Assembly (NCBI GenBank): GCA_003164785.1
Contig: PLUE01000037.1
Coordinates: 1-64,000, forward strand
Length of the DNA: 64,000 nt
Source: Gammaproteobacteria bacterium
Lineage (GTDB): Bacteria > Pseudomonadota > Gammaproteobacteria > Steroidobacterales > Steroidobacteraceae
Direction: 5' to 3'
Shown: in pieces, positions 16,441-23,421 of the stretch
Layout: every line of letters starts with the position of its first letter
How positions within the stretch are numbered: the first letter of the stretch is position 1
Program-made: the position numbers and the translations under genes
Notes under the pieces: generated by a model
Told to the model about the DNA's origin: nothing
Databases searched by the model: none
Seen by the model: only the letters and a program-made list of their open reading frames with translations

Positions 16441-18558
16441 CTACCCCTTCGTTTTCGGTTGGTGTTTGAGACGAATCATCGAGTCGACCGCCACGGCACC
16501 CTTGCCCGTGGGGCGCACGATGACCGGGTTGACGTCGATTTCCACGAGCGTCGCCAGGTTGGCGCTCGCATAGCGGCCCACGCCCAGGATCGTTTCGACC
16601 AGCGCGGGCACGTCACCGGCCGGCTTGCCGCGATAGCCCGACAACAGCTTCGCCACGTTGAGCCGCCGCAACCCGGCGTTGATGGTCTCGCTCGTCCAGG
16701 GCGGCAACAAGGTCACGCTGTCGGACAACAGCTCGGTCAATACGCCGCCGGCGCCGATCACGAGGACCTGGCCGAACTGCGCGTCGACGATGACGCCGAC
16801 CAGAATTTCGGCGACCCCGTCGGTGGTCATCTCCTCGACCAGCAGCGTGTCCGAGAGTGGCGCCAGTCGCGCGGCGGCGGCCGCGGCATCGGCGGCGGTG
16901 CGAACGTTGAGCGCGACCCCGCCGACCTCGGTCTTGTGCTCGAGATGCGCGCCGACGGCCTTGATGACCACCGGAAATCCGATTGCCGCGGCGCTGCTCG
17001 CCGCCGCCGTGGGGGCGACCACGCTGCCCTGGGGGACGCGCACGCCGAAAGCCGCGAGCGCGCGCTTGCCGTCGGCTTCGGTGAGGCTGTAGACCGCAAC
17101 GTTGCACGCAGCGTCACCCGTGGCGTCGCCGGCGGTGGTGTCCGCGGCGTCGCGCGGGGGCACCTGCAATGCCACGCCCGCGCCCGCGCGCCAGGCCTCG
17201 CCCACGCGGCCTGCGCCGGCGAAGGCTTCGAGCGCCTCGCGCTGACCCTGAAGGGGGACGACGCCGCCATCCAGGCACCGTTTGCGTATCGGCGCGCTGA
17301 TGGTTTCGGGCAACGAGGCGATGAGGGCGGCGCGCGTGCTCGCGCCCTGCGCCGCGGCGATGAACTCGTCGATCACCATGTCGTACGAGGTGGTGTCGGC
17401 CTCGAGGTCGGGAGGCCGGTCGAGCATGAACCCGACGGCGTCGTAACCCGTGCGCAGCGCCGTCGAGAACACGCGGCCGAGGGCGGGCGGGTCGAACCAC
17501 AGGTAGGTGTGGATATCGAACGGATTGGCGACGGTCACGCGATCGGTGAGCTGACGCTGCAGGTCGGCGGCGGTGTCCGCGGGGATGGCGGCGAAGTCGA
17601 GATCGAGATCGCGCGCGACATCGGCGGTCATGGCCATGTCGCCGCCCGAGGCGCCCATCACCAGCACCTTGCGGCCCGGAATCACGCCGCCCACATGAAA
17701 CATCTTCAGGGTCTCGCACAGCGCGCCCAAGGTATCGCAGCGGGCGAGGCCGGCTTGGCGGCAGAAGGCCTCGAACACGGAGTCCGCGCCAGCCAGGGCA
17801 CCCGTGTGGCTGTGAGCGGTGCGTGCCGCCGCGGCCGTGCGGCCGGACTTGACGACGGCAATGGGTTTGCCCGCGCGACGCGCCTTGTCGGCGGCGCGGG
17901 CGAAGGCTTCGGCGTCCTTGATTCCCTCGAGATACAGGCCGAACGCGCTGACCCGGGGATCGTCGCACAGGATCTCGATGAGATCTTCGACCGCCAACCG
18001 GGTCTGGTTGCCCACCGTGAACAGACAGCCCACGGGCAGGGAGCGGCGGTTGAACATCAGCGTGAGGGCGATGGTGCCGCTCTGGCAGATGAGCGCCACG
18101 CCGCGCTCGACGTGCGCACCGACGATCTGGTCGGGCATCATCGCGACCCGGTCGAAGAAGTTGACGAAGCCGTAGCAGTTCGGCCCGAAGTAGGGCAGCG
18201 AGCCGGCGTTGCCGACCAGATCCCGGGTGAGTTGATGGCCGTGGGCGGTGCCCGTCTCCGAGAAGCCTGCGGTGAAACACACGAAGCCGCCCGCGCCGCG
18301 CGCGGCCAGCGCGCCGGCCACGCCGGGGACCTCCTGGTTGGGGACGGCGATGAAGGCGGCATCCGGTGCCTCGGGCAGATCGGCGACCGAACGATAGTAG
18401 GTGGTCGTCGCTGTCGAGGGCCGCGTGGGGTGCACGCGGTAGAGGGTGCCCTCGTAGCCGACCGCGACGTTGCCGGCAGCCACGGCGTCGGTCCAGGCGC
18501 TCGCACCGATGAGTGCGATGCTGCGCGGTGCAATCAGCCGTTGAATGTCGACCGGCAC
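16441..18558 (-). CDS. ADP-forming acyl-CoA synthetase (probable betaine-type CoA ligase)
   Basis: A 705-residue single-chain NDP-forming acyl-CoA synthetase: CoA-binding Rossmann domain (about 1-130, GYG-type loops), ligase domain with the phospho-His segment SHTGALAG (H251), and a C-terminal ATP-grasp domain (about 490-705, FPVVIKAVGAHLEHKTE). The family activates short acids. Its place between caiD and the thioesterase suggests it activates gamma-butyrobetaine or carnitine in place of CaiC/CaiB; this is inference. GTG start, 4 bp after the thioesterase gene. Confidence 0.82.
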   Translation of the reverse strand: MPVDIQRLIAPRSIALIGASAWTDAVAAGNVAVGYEGTLYRVHPTRPSTATTTYYRSVADLPEAPDAAFIAVPNQEVPGVAGALAARGAGGFVCFTAGFSETGTAHGHQLTRDLVGNAGSLPYFGPNCYGFVNFFDRVAMMPDQIVGAHVERGVALICQSGTIALTLMFNRRSLPVGCLFTVGNQTRLAVEDLIEILCDDPRVSAFGLYLEGIKDAEAFARAADKARRAGKPIAVVKSGRTAAAARTAHSHTGALAGADSVFEAFCRQAGLARCDTLGALCETLKMFHVGGVIPGRKVLVMGASGGDMAMTADVARDLDLDFAAIPADTAADLQRQLTDRVTVANPFDIHTYLWFDPPALGRVFSTALRTGYDAVGFMLDRPPDLEADTTSYDMVIDEFIAAAQGASTRAALIASLPETISAPIRKRCLDGGVVPLQGQREALEAFAGAGRVGEAWRAGAGVALQVPPRDAADTTAGDATGDAACNVAVYSLTEADGKRALAAFGVRVPQGSVVAPTAAASSAAAIGFPVVIKAVGAHLEHKTEVGGVALNVRTAADAAAAAARLAPLSDTLLVEEMTTDGVAEILVGVIVDAQFGQVLVIGAGGVLTELLSDSVTLLPPWTSETINAGLRRLNVAKLLSGYRGKPAGDVPALVETILGVGRYASANLATLVEIDVNPVIVRPTGKGAVAVDSMIRLKHQPKTKG

Positions 18559-18562
18559 CGGA

Positions 18563-19084
18563 TCAACGCCGCTTGATTTCGATTTTGCGCGAGGTGGGTC
18601 CCCACGCCGCAGCGGCCCCGGGCGACAACTTCAGCGATTGCAGCGCCCGATCCACCTCGTCGGGAAACGCCGCGCTCGTGACCTTCTCTCCCTGATGCAC
18701 GTGCATCAGCATGACGTCGGCGGTGGCCACCGCGCCGTCGACCCGCGGGCAGGTGAACCGGCAGCCGGCATGGATGCGCTTATGGTCGGCGTCGAGAACC
18801 GACGTCTCCACGTCGAGCTCGTCCGTGCTCTTGACCTCGTGGAGGTAATGCAGGTGCAGTTCCAGCGTGTACAGCGTGCAGGCGGTGCGCGCGCGGTACG
18901 CCGCATCCAGGCCAAGATGATCCATCACGTCGTCGATGGCGTAGCTCACGATCAGGCCATAGAAGGCATCCCGCAGATGCCCGTTGTAATCGATCCACGA
19001 CGGCTCGATCGTCGCGCGATACCGGGGTATCGCGCCCGAGGAGTCGTCGTTCCGGCGGCCGGCGTCCTGGGCGTCGTCGTTCAT
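18563..19084 (-). CDS. Hotdog-fold thioesterase, CdhB-like (betainyl-CoA)
   Basis: A 173-residue 4-hydroxybenzoyl-CoA-thioesterase-like protein with PSWIDYNGHLRDAFY at about residues 28-42, carrying the catalytic-region Asp, and YTLELHLHYLHEV. It resembles the betainyl-CoA thioesterase CdhB that frees glycine betaine after 3-dehydrocarnitine cleavage. It directly follows the BKACE gene (10-bp gap), as expected for consecutive steps. It duplicates the function predicted for the C-terminal domain of the 11184 fusion. Confidence 0.8.
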   Translation of the reverse strand: MNDDAQDAGRRNDDSSGAIPRYRATIEPSWIDYNGHLRDAFYGLIVSYAIDDVMDHLGLDAAYRARTACTLYTLELHLHYLHEVKSTDELDVETSVLDADHKRIHAGCRFTCPRVDGAVATADVMLMHVHQGEKVTSAAFPDEVDRALQSLKLSPGAAAAWGPTSRKIEIKRR

Positions 19085-19094
19085 CCGATCGCGC

Positions 19095-19994
19095 TCAGCG
19101 CAGCTGCAGTTTTTCGCGCGCCTGGGCGGCGGTCAGCACGCGGGCGCCCATCGCCTCGATGATGCCGCGGGCCTTCTCGACGAGCTGCGCATTGCTGGCG
19201 TAGACACCCTTGCTCAGGTACAGGTTGTCCTCGAGACCGACGCGGACATTGCCGCCGGCCAGTACCGACTGCGCGACCCACGGCATCTGCATGCGGCTGA
19301 TGGCGAACGTGCCCCAGTTGCAATTCTCCGGCAGCGTGTTGACCATCGCCAGCAGATGACCGATGTCGGCCGGCATGCCCCAGGGAATCCCCATGCACAG
19401 CTGGATCAGCGCCCGGCCGGTCACCAGGCCTTCCTTGATCATCTGCTTCACGAACCAGAGATTGCCGGTGTCGAAGACTTCCATTTCCGGCTTGACGCCG
19501 AGGTCGCGGGCGATGGCGGCGCCCTGGCGCAGGTAGTTCGGCGTCGAGACATAGGCGCGGTTGCTGTCGCCGAAGTTCAGGCTGCCGCAATCCAGCGTCG
19601 CGATGTCGGGGCGGTACAGACCCTCCTGGCACAGATCGATCACGTGCCGCATGCGATCTTCCTGGGTCACGAAATCGCTGCCCGGCGCCGGGGTGTCCTT
19701 CAGGCCGTTCTCGCCGATGACGATGTAGCCGCCCATGCCGCAGGTCAGGTTGACGATCACGTCGACCTTGCTCTCGCGGATGAGCTTGACCACTTCACGG
19801 TAGTGGCGCGTTTCCATGCTGAAGTTGCCGGTCTCGGGATCGCGCACGTGGATGTGGACGATGGCGGCGCCGGCCTTTGCGGCCTCGATGGCGGTGGCGG
19901 CAATCTGCTCAGGGGTGACGGCGCAGTGCGGGCTCTTGGTCACCTTGGTGTCGTCGCCGGTAACGGCGCAGGAAATGATGACGTCATGGTTCAT
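19095..19994 (-). CDS. cdhC: BKACE-family 3-dehydrocarnitine:acetyl-CoA cleavage enzyme
   Basis: A 299-residue beta-keto acid cleavage enzyme. Zn-binding HIHVRDPETG has H47 and H49, and a conserved Glu lies in VRVGLEDNLYLS near residue 232. With acetyl-CoA, CdhC converts 3-dehydrocarnitine to betainyl-CoA and acetoacetate. The thioesterase, ligase and hydratase genes follow with gaps of 10, 4 and 3 bp, so this is the first gene of the operon. A GAGG site precedes the ATG by 8 bp. An inverted repeat lies about 45 bp upstream. Confidence 0.87.
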   Translation of the reverse strand: MNHDVIISCAVTGDDTKVTKSPHCAVTPEQIAATAIEAAKAGAAIVHIHVRDPETGNFSMETRHYREVVKLIRESKVDVIVNLTCGMGGYIVIGENGLKDTPAPGSDFVTQEDRMRHVIDLCQEGLYRPDIATLDCGSLNFGDSNRAYVSTPNYLRQGAAIARDLGVKPEMEVFDTGNLWFVKQMIKEGLVTGRALIQLCMGIPWGMPADIGHLLAMVNTLPENCNWGTFAISRMQMPWVAQSVLAGGNVRVGLEDNLYLSKGVYASNAQLVEKARGIIEAMGARVLTAAQAREKLQLR

Positions 19995-20038
19995 AAGAGC
20001 ATCCTCGGGCGGCGGTAAGTGTTGGCGGGGGAGTTTAT

Positions 20039-20055
20039 ATTATCTCAATGATAAT
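20039..20055. promoter_or_regulatory. Inverted repeat upstream of cdhC
   Basis: ATTATC-TCAAT-GATAAT, perfect 6-bp arms with 5-bp centre, 45 bp upstream of the cdhC start. AT-rich flanks (TTTATATT, AATAATTAA) suggest the promoter is here. The candidate operator differs from the one at 11155, so the two carnitine operons may answer to different regulators. Confidence 0.45.
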
Positions 20056-20063
20056 AATTAAGA

Positions 20064-20099
20064 GAAATTGGGGCGCCTTTCGAAATTGGGGCGTCGTTC
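20064..20099. repeat. Two-copy 18-bp tandem repeat
   Basis: GAAATTGGGGCG occurs at 20064-20075 and 20082-20093, followed by CCTTTC and TCGTTC. It lies in the 199-bp gap between the importer ATPase gene and the cdhC promoter; the gap holds no gene that I can support. Confidence 0.6.
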
Positions 20100-20193
20100 G
20101 CGTTTGTGCGCCCGGGGGGTCCCTTCGGGGTGCAGCAGCGCATGATGACCCACCATCCGTCCCGCTCCAGGACGGCGAGAATATCGGAGAGGG

Positions 20194-21396
20194 CTACTGC
20201 CGGCTCCCCGCCAATGCCCGGATGATGTCGGTCTCGCAGCACACCCCGATGATCTTGCCGCCGTCCGACAGCAACACGGGATGGCCGCTCGACTGCCGCA
20301 GCTGGATGATGGATTGCAGCGAGAAGGAGGCGGGCGCCACCACGAGCCCGGGCTCGATGTTCGCGATGCCGGCATCGTCGTGGACGTGCCGCAGCGCATG
20401 GGCGACGCCGTCCAGCTCGAGATCGAGCGCCTCATCGTTGGCGCTCATCGACAACCGGTAGCGGTGCCGCTCGTCCAGCCACAGGGTATTGCCTTCGCCC
20501 TGCATGTTCGCGCGTTGGTTCATGATCATGCTGCCCGTGAGCACGTCGAGCGGGTTCATGTGACGCACGAATTCGGCGACATAATCGTCGGCCGGCGCCA
20601 GGACGATGTCCTCGGCCGTGCCGGTCTGAATGATGCGGCCGTTCTGCAGGATCGAGATGCGGTCACCGAGCCGCAGCGCCTCGTCCAAGTCGTGGCTGAC
20701 GAACAGGATGGTCTTCTTGACGCGCTCCTGCAGCGCCAGCAGCTCGTCCTGGAGCTTGCCGCGAATCAACGGGTCGAGGGCGGAGAACGGTTCGTCCATC
20801 AACAGGATGTCGGCGTCGGTGGCGAAGGCGCGTGCCAGGCCGACGCGCTGTTGCATGCCGCCGGACAGCTCGCTCACGTAACGTTCGGCCCATTGCGACA
20901 GACCGACCAGCTCGAGCTTGTCGTCGACGATGGTCTTGCGCGTGGCGGCGCTCTCGCCACGCAGTTCCAGGCCGAAGCCCACATTCTCCCGCACGGTTCG
21001 CCAGGGCAGCAGTCCGAACTGTTGGAACACCATGGCCACGCGCTCGCGCCGCACCTTGCGCATCTGGGCCGTGTCGCAGGTCGCCACGTCGATGGCCGAG
21101 TCGCCAGCGCGCACGAGCACATGGCCGCGGGTGACCGGGTTGAGGCCGTTCGCCGCGCGCAGCAGCGTGGACTTGCCGGAGCCCGACAGGCCCATGAGCA
21201 CGGATATTTCACCGCGCGCCACGCTCAGCGAGGCGCCGGCCACGCCGACGATCACGCCGAACTTGTCCTGGATGTCGGTGCGGGTACCGCCGGCGTCCAG
21301 GGCGGCCAGTGCCTTAGTCGTGGCCTTGCGGCCGTCGCGGCCCGGTTCCCGGGCGAACAGGATGTCGACGTTCTGAAACTCAATTGCTGCAGTCAT
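20194..21396 (-). CDS. Choline/betaine/carnitine ABC importer ATPase, ProV/ChoV type
   Basis: A 400-residue ATPase of the OpuA/ProV family: Walker A GLSGSGKST (about 75-83), FQQFGLLPWRTV, signature LSGGMQQR, Walker B ILLMDEPFSALDP, and a C-terminal CBS-like region (SGHPVLLSDGGKIIGV) typical of osmolyte importers. The ATG at 21396 overlaps the end of the fused permease gene (ATGA) and has GGAG 7 bp upstream; the frame continues further up but only as a shadow. It energises the fused transporter encoded just before it. Confidence 0.9.
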   Translation of the reverse strand: MTAAIEFQNVDILFAREPGRDGRKATTKALAALDAGGTRTDIQDKFGVIVGVAGASLSVARGEISVLMGLSGSGKSTLLRAANGLNPVTRGHVLVRAGDSAIDVATCDTAQMRKVRRERVAMVFQQFGLLPWRTVRENVGFGLELRGESAATRKTIVDDKLELVGLSQWAERYVSELSGGMQQRVGLARAFATDADILLMDEPFSALDPLIRGKLQDELLALQERVKKTILFVSHDLDEALRLGDRISILQNGRIIQTGTAEDIVLAPADDYVAEFVRHMNPLDVLTGSMIMNQRANMQGEGNTLWLDERHRYRLSMSANDEALDLELDGVAHALRHVHDDAGIANIEPGLVVAPASFSLQSIIQLRQSSGHPVLLSDGGKIIGVCCETDIIRALAGSRQ

Positions 21397-23357
21397 CGCG
21401 ATGCTCCGCGCTCTTTGGGCCTGCTGATACGATCCAAGATGATGGCGAGCAACACGATGGTGAAGCCCGCCTCGAATCCCATGCCAACCTGCACCGAATT
21501 GAGTGCGCGCACCACCGGCACGCCCAAGCCGCCGGCCCCGACGAGCGCCGCGATGACCACCATCGACAGGCTGAGCATGATGCACTGAGTGATGCCGGCA
21601 ATGATGGTTCCGGCCGCGCTCGGCAATTCGATTTTCCACAGCAATTGCATGGAGGTAGCGCCGAAAGATTGTCCCGCTTCGATGAGGGTTTTCGGCACCG
21701 ACGAGATGCCGAGGTGAGTCATGCGAATGGGTGCCGGCAGGGCGAAGATCACGGTGGAGATGAGGCCGGGGACCACCCCCAGGCCGAACAGCACCAGGGT
21801 CGGGATCAGGTAGACGAAGGTCGGCAGGGTCTGCATCAAATCGAGCACCGGGCGCAGCGCGGCGAACAGCCGCGGCCGGTGCGCCGCCGCGATCCCCAGG
21901 GGCACGCCGATGGCGGCCGACGCGAAGGTGGCGACCACCACGAGCGCCAGCGTCTCGAGGGTCGCGATCCAATAGCCCTGATTGAGGATGAACAGCAGCG
22001 CGAGGCCGACGAACGCCGTCAAGGTGAGGGAGCGGCGCAGCACGTAGGCAAGGACAGCGATCGCGAGGATCAGCGCCGGCGCGGGGATGGCGCGCAGCCC
22101 GGCGGTCACCCCGTTCACCATCCCGCGAATCACGATCGAGATGCCGTCGAACACGAACATGCCGTGATTCTTCACGTTGTCGATGAAGGTCGCCATCGCA
22201 TCGCCGACCGGGATCTTGTGGCTGACGATCCATTGCTCGAAGCCGCCCGGCACCGGCGGCGGTGCGGCGTGCGCCAGGGCGGTGGCGGCGGCCTTGCCGT
22301 CGAAGGTGGTGACGCCTTTGAGCCATGCTTTGGTCACCGTCGGATTGGCCTTGAGCCACTCGGCGGCCGCAATCTCGGGCTGCTCGTGGCGATCGAGGAT
22401 GGCCGCCATCATTTCGCTTTCACCGCGCAGGCTGAACTTCAAATTCATGAGCAGACGTCCGACGTTGGGGCACTGCTCGCTGAAGCCCTTGCGGGTGAGG
22501 GTGTAGATGGTGGCGCCGCCGTAATTCTGGCCGAAGATCGCATCGCCGCCCTCGAGATATTTGATGTCGAAGCGCATGTTCATGGGATGCGGCTCCCATG
22601 CCAGAAACACGATCGGCTGCTTGTTGCGGATGGAGCGCTCGACCTGCGCGAGCATGCCTTGCTCGCTCGACTCCACCAATTTGAAATCGCCCAGGCCGAA
22701 GGCGTCCTGCTTGAGCATCTTGAGGACCAGCCGGTTGCCGTCGTTGCCCGCCTCGATGCCATAAATCTCTTTGTTAAGACCTAGTTCGAACTTCTTGATA
22801 TCGTTGAAGTCACGCAGCCCCGACGCATAGCTGTAGGCGGGCACGGCGAGCGAATATTTTGCGCCCTCGAGGTTCGCGCCCAAGACCACCACCGAGCCGT
22901 CGGCCAGGTAGGGGGCGCGGTCGCCCTCCTGGGCCGGCATCCAGTCGCCGAGGAACACGTCGACGTCCTTGTTCTGCATCGAGGCGAAGGTCACCGGCAC
23001 GGAGAGCACCGTGATGGTCGGCGAGTAGCCGATCGTTTTCAGCAGCTGCGCCGCCAACGCGGTCGTGGCGGTGACATCGGTCCAGCCGACATCCGAGAAC
23101 CGCACGTTGCGGCAGGTCGCCGGGTCGCCGGCCGCCGCGTCGCGGGCCACCACGCCGGGCGGCGCGATGGCGCCGGGCGCCGTGTCGGGGGCCGTATCGG
23201 CCGCCGCCGCGCGCTCGCCGGCGGCGAGCAGGACGGCGGCGAGCAGCAGCAGCAGGGCGGCCGAGGCCCACTTGACCCCGCGGCCGGCGGAGCGGCATGA
23301 TCCGATTAGAGAATTAGCATTTGAATGGTTGTTTAACGAGATCTGGTTGGCGCTCAA
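21393..23357 (-). CDS. Substrate-binding protein fused to ABC permease (ChoX-ChoW type)
   Basis: A 654-residue fusion. Residues 1-52 are a signal/anchor segment. About 80-345 is a quaternary-amine binding protein with aromatic-box motifs DVGWTDVTA, FLGDWMPAQEGD, PAYSYASG and LAWEPHPMN, as in choline-binding ChoX or carnitine-binding CaiX. About 395-645 is a ProW-type permease with several helices and the EAA-like loop (KTLIEAGQSFGAT). Cys residues near 82 and 303 could form the disulfide reported for ChoX. The start is TTG with AGGA 7 bp upstream. The binding domain precedes the permease, the reverse of the OpuA order. Confidence 0.88.
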   Translation of the reverse strand: MSANQISLNNHSNANSLIGSCRSAGRGVKWASAALLLLLAAVLLAAGERAAAADTAPDTAPGAIAPPGVVARDAAAGDPATCRNVRFSDVGWTDVTATTALAAQLLKTIGYSPTITVLSVPVTFASMQNKDVDVFLGDWMPAQEGDRAPYLADGSVVVLGANLEGAKYSLAVPAYSYASGLRDFNDIKKFELGLNKEIYGIEAGNDGNRLVLKMLKQDAFGLGDFKLVESSEQGMLAQVERSIRNKQPIVFLAWEPHPMNMRFDIKYLEGGDAIFGQNYGGATIYTLTRKGFSEQCPNVGRLLMNLKFSLRGESEMMAAILDRHEQPEIAAAEWLKANPTVTKAWLKGVTTFDGKAAATALAHAAPPPVPGGFEQWIVSHKIPVGDAMATFIDNVKNHGMFVFDGISIVIRGMVNGVTAGLRAIPAPALILAIAVLAYVLRRSLTLTAFVGLALLFILNQGYWIATLETLALVVVATFASAAIGVPLGIAAAHRPRLFAALRPVLDLMQTLPTFVYLIPTLVLFGLGVVPGLISTVIFALPAPIRMTHLGISSVPKTLIEAGQSFGATSMQLLWKIELPSAAGTIIAGITQCIMLSLSMVVIAALVGAGGLGVPVVRALNSVQVGMGFEAGFTIVLLAIILDRISRPKERGASR

Positions 23358-23382
23358 ACAAGCTTCCTAATAGATTGAAATT

Positions 23383-23390
23383 ATACGTAT
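23383..23390. promoter_or_regulatory. Palindrome in the importer/betI-betB divergent promoter
   Basis: ATACGTAT, perfect 8-bp palindrome inside ATTATACGTATTAC, centred in the 64-bp gap between the leftward importer operon and the rightward betI-betB fusion. A single site here could control both directions, as BetI operators do in other bet loci. The sequence match to known BetI sites is not established. Confidence 0.4.
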
Positions 23391-23421
23391 TACTCGTCGC
23401 ATCCCATCTTAGACGGTAGTC

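Noticed and set aside
16066-18576. 836-codon open frame on the plus strand opposite the ADP-forming ligase
   Set aside because: Its composition is the Arg/His/Gly/Asp-rich pattern of an antisense shadow in GC-rich DNA; the minus-strand ligase has clear family motifs over the same bases.
20045-20242. 65-codon minus-strand ORF between the importer ATPase and cdhC
   Set aside because: Runs through the tandem repeat and into the ATPase gene in another frame, with no ribosome site.
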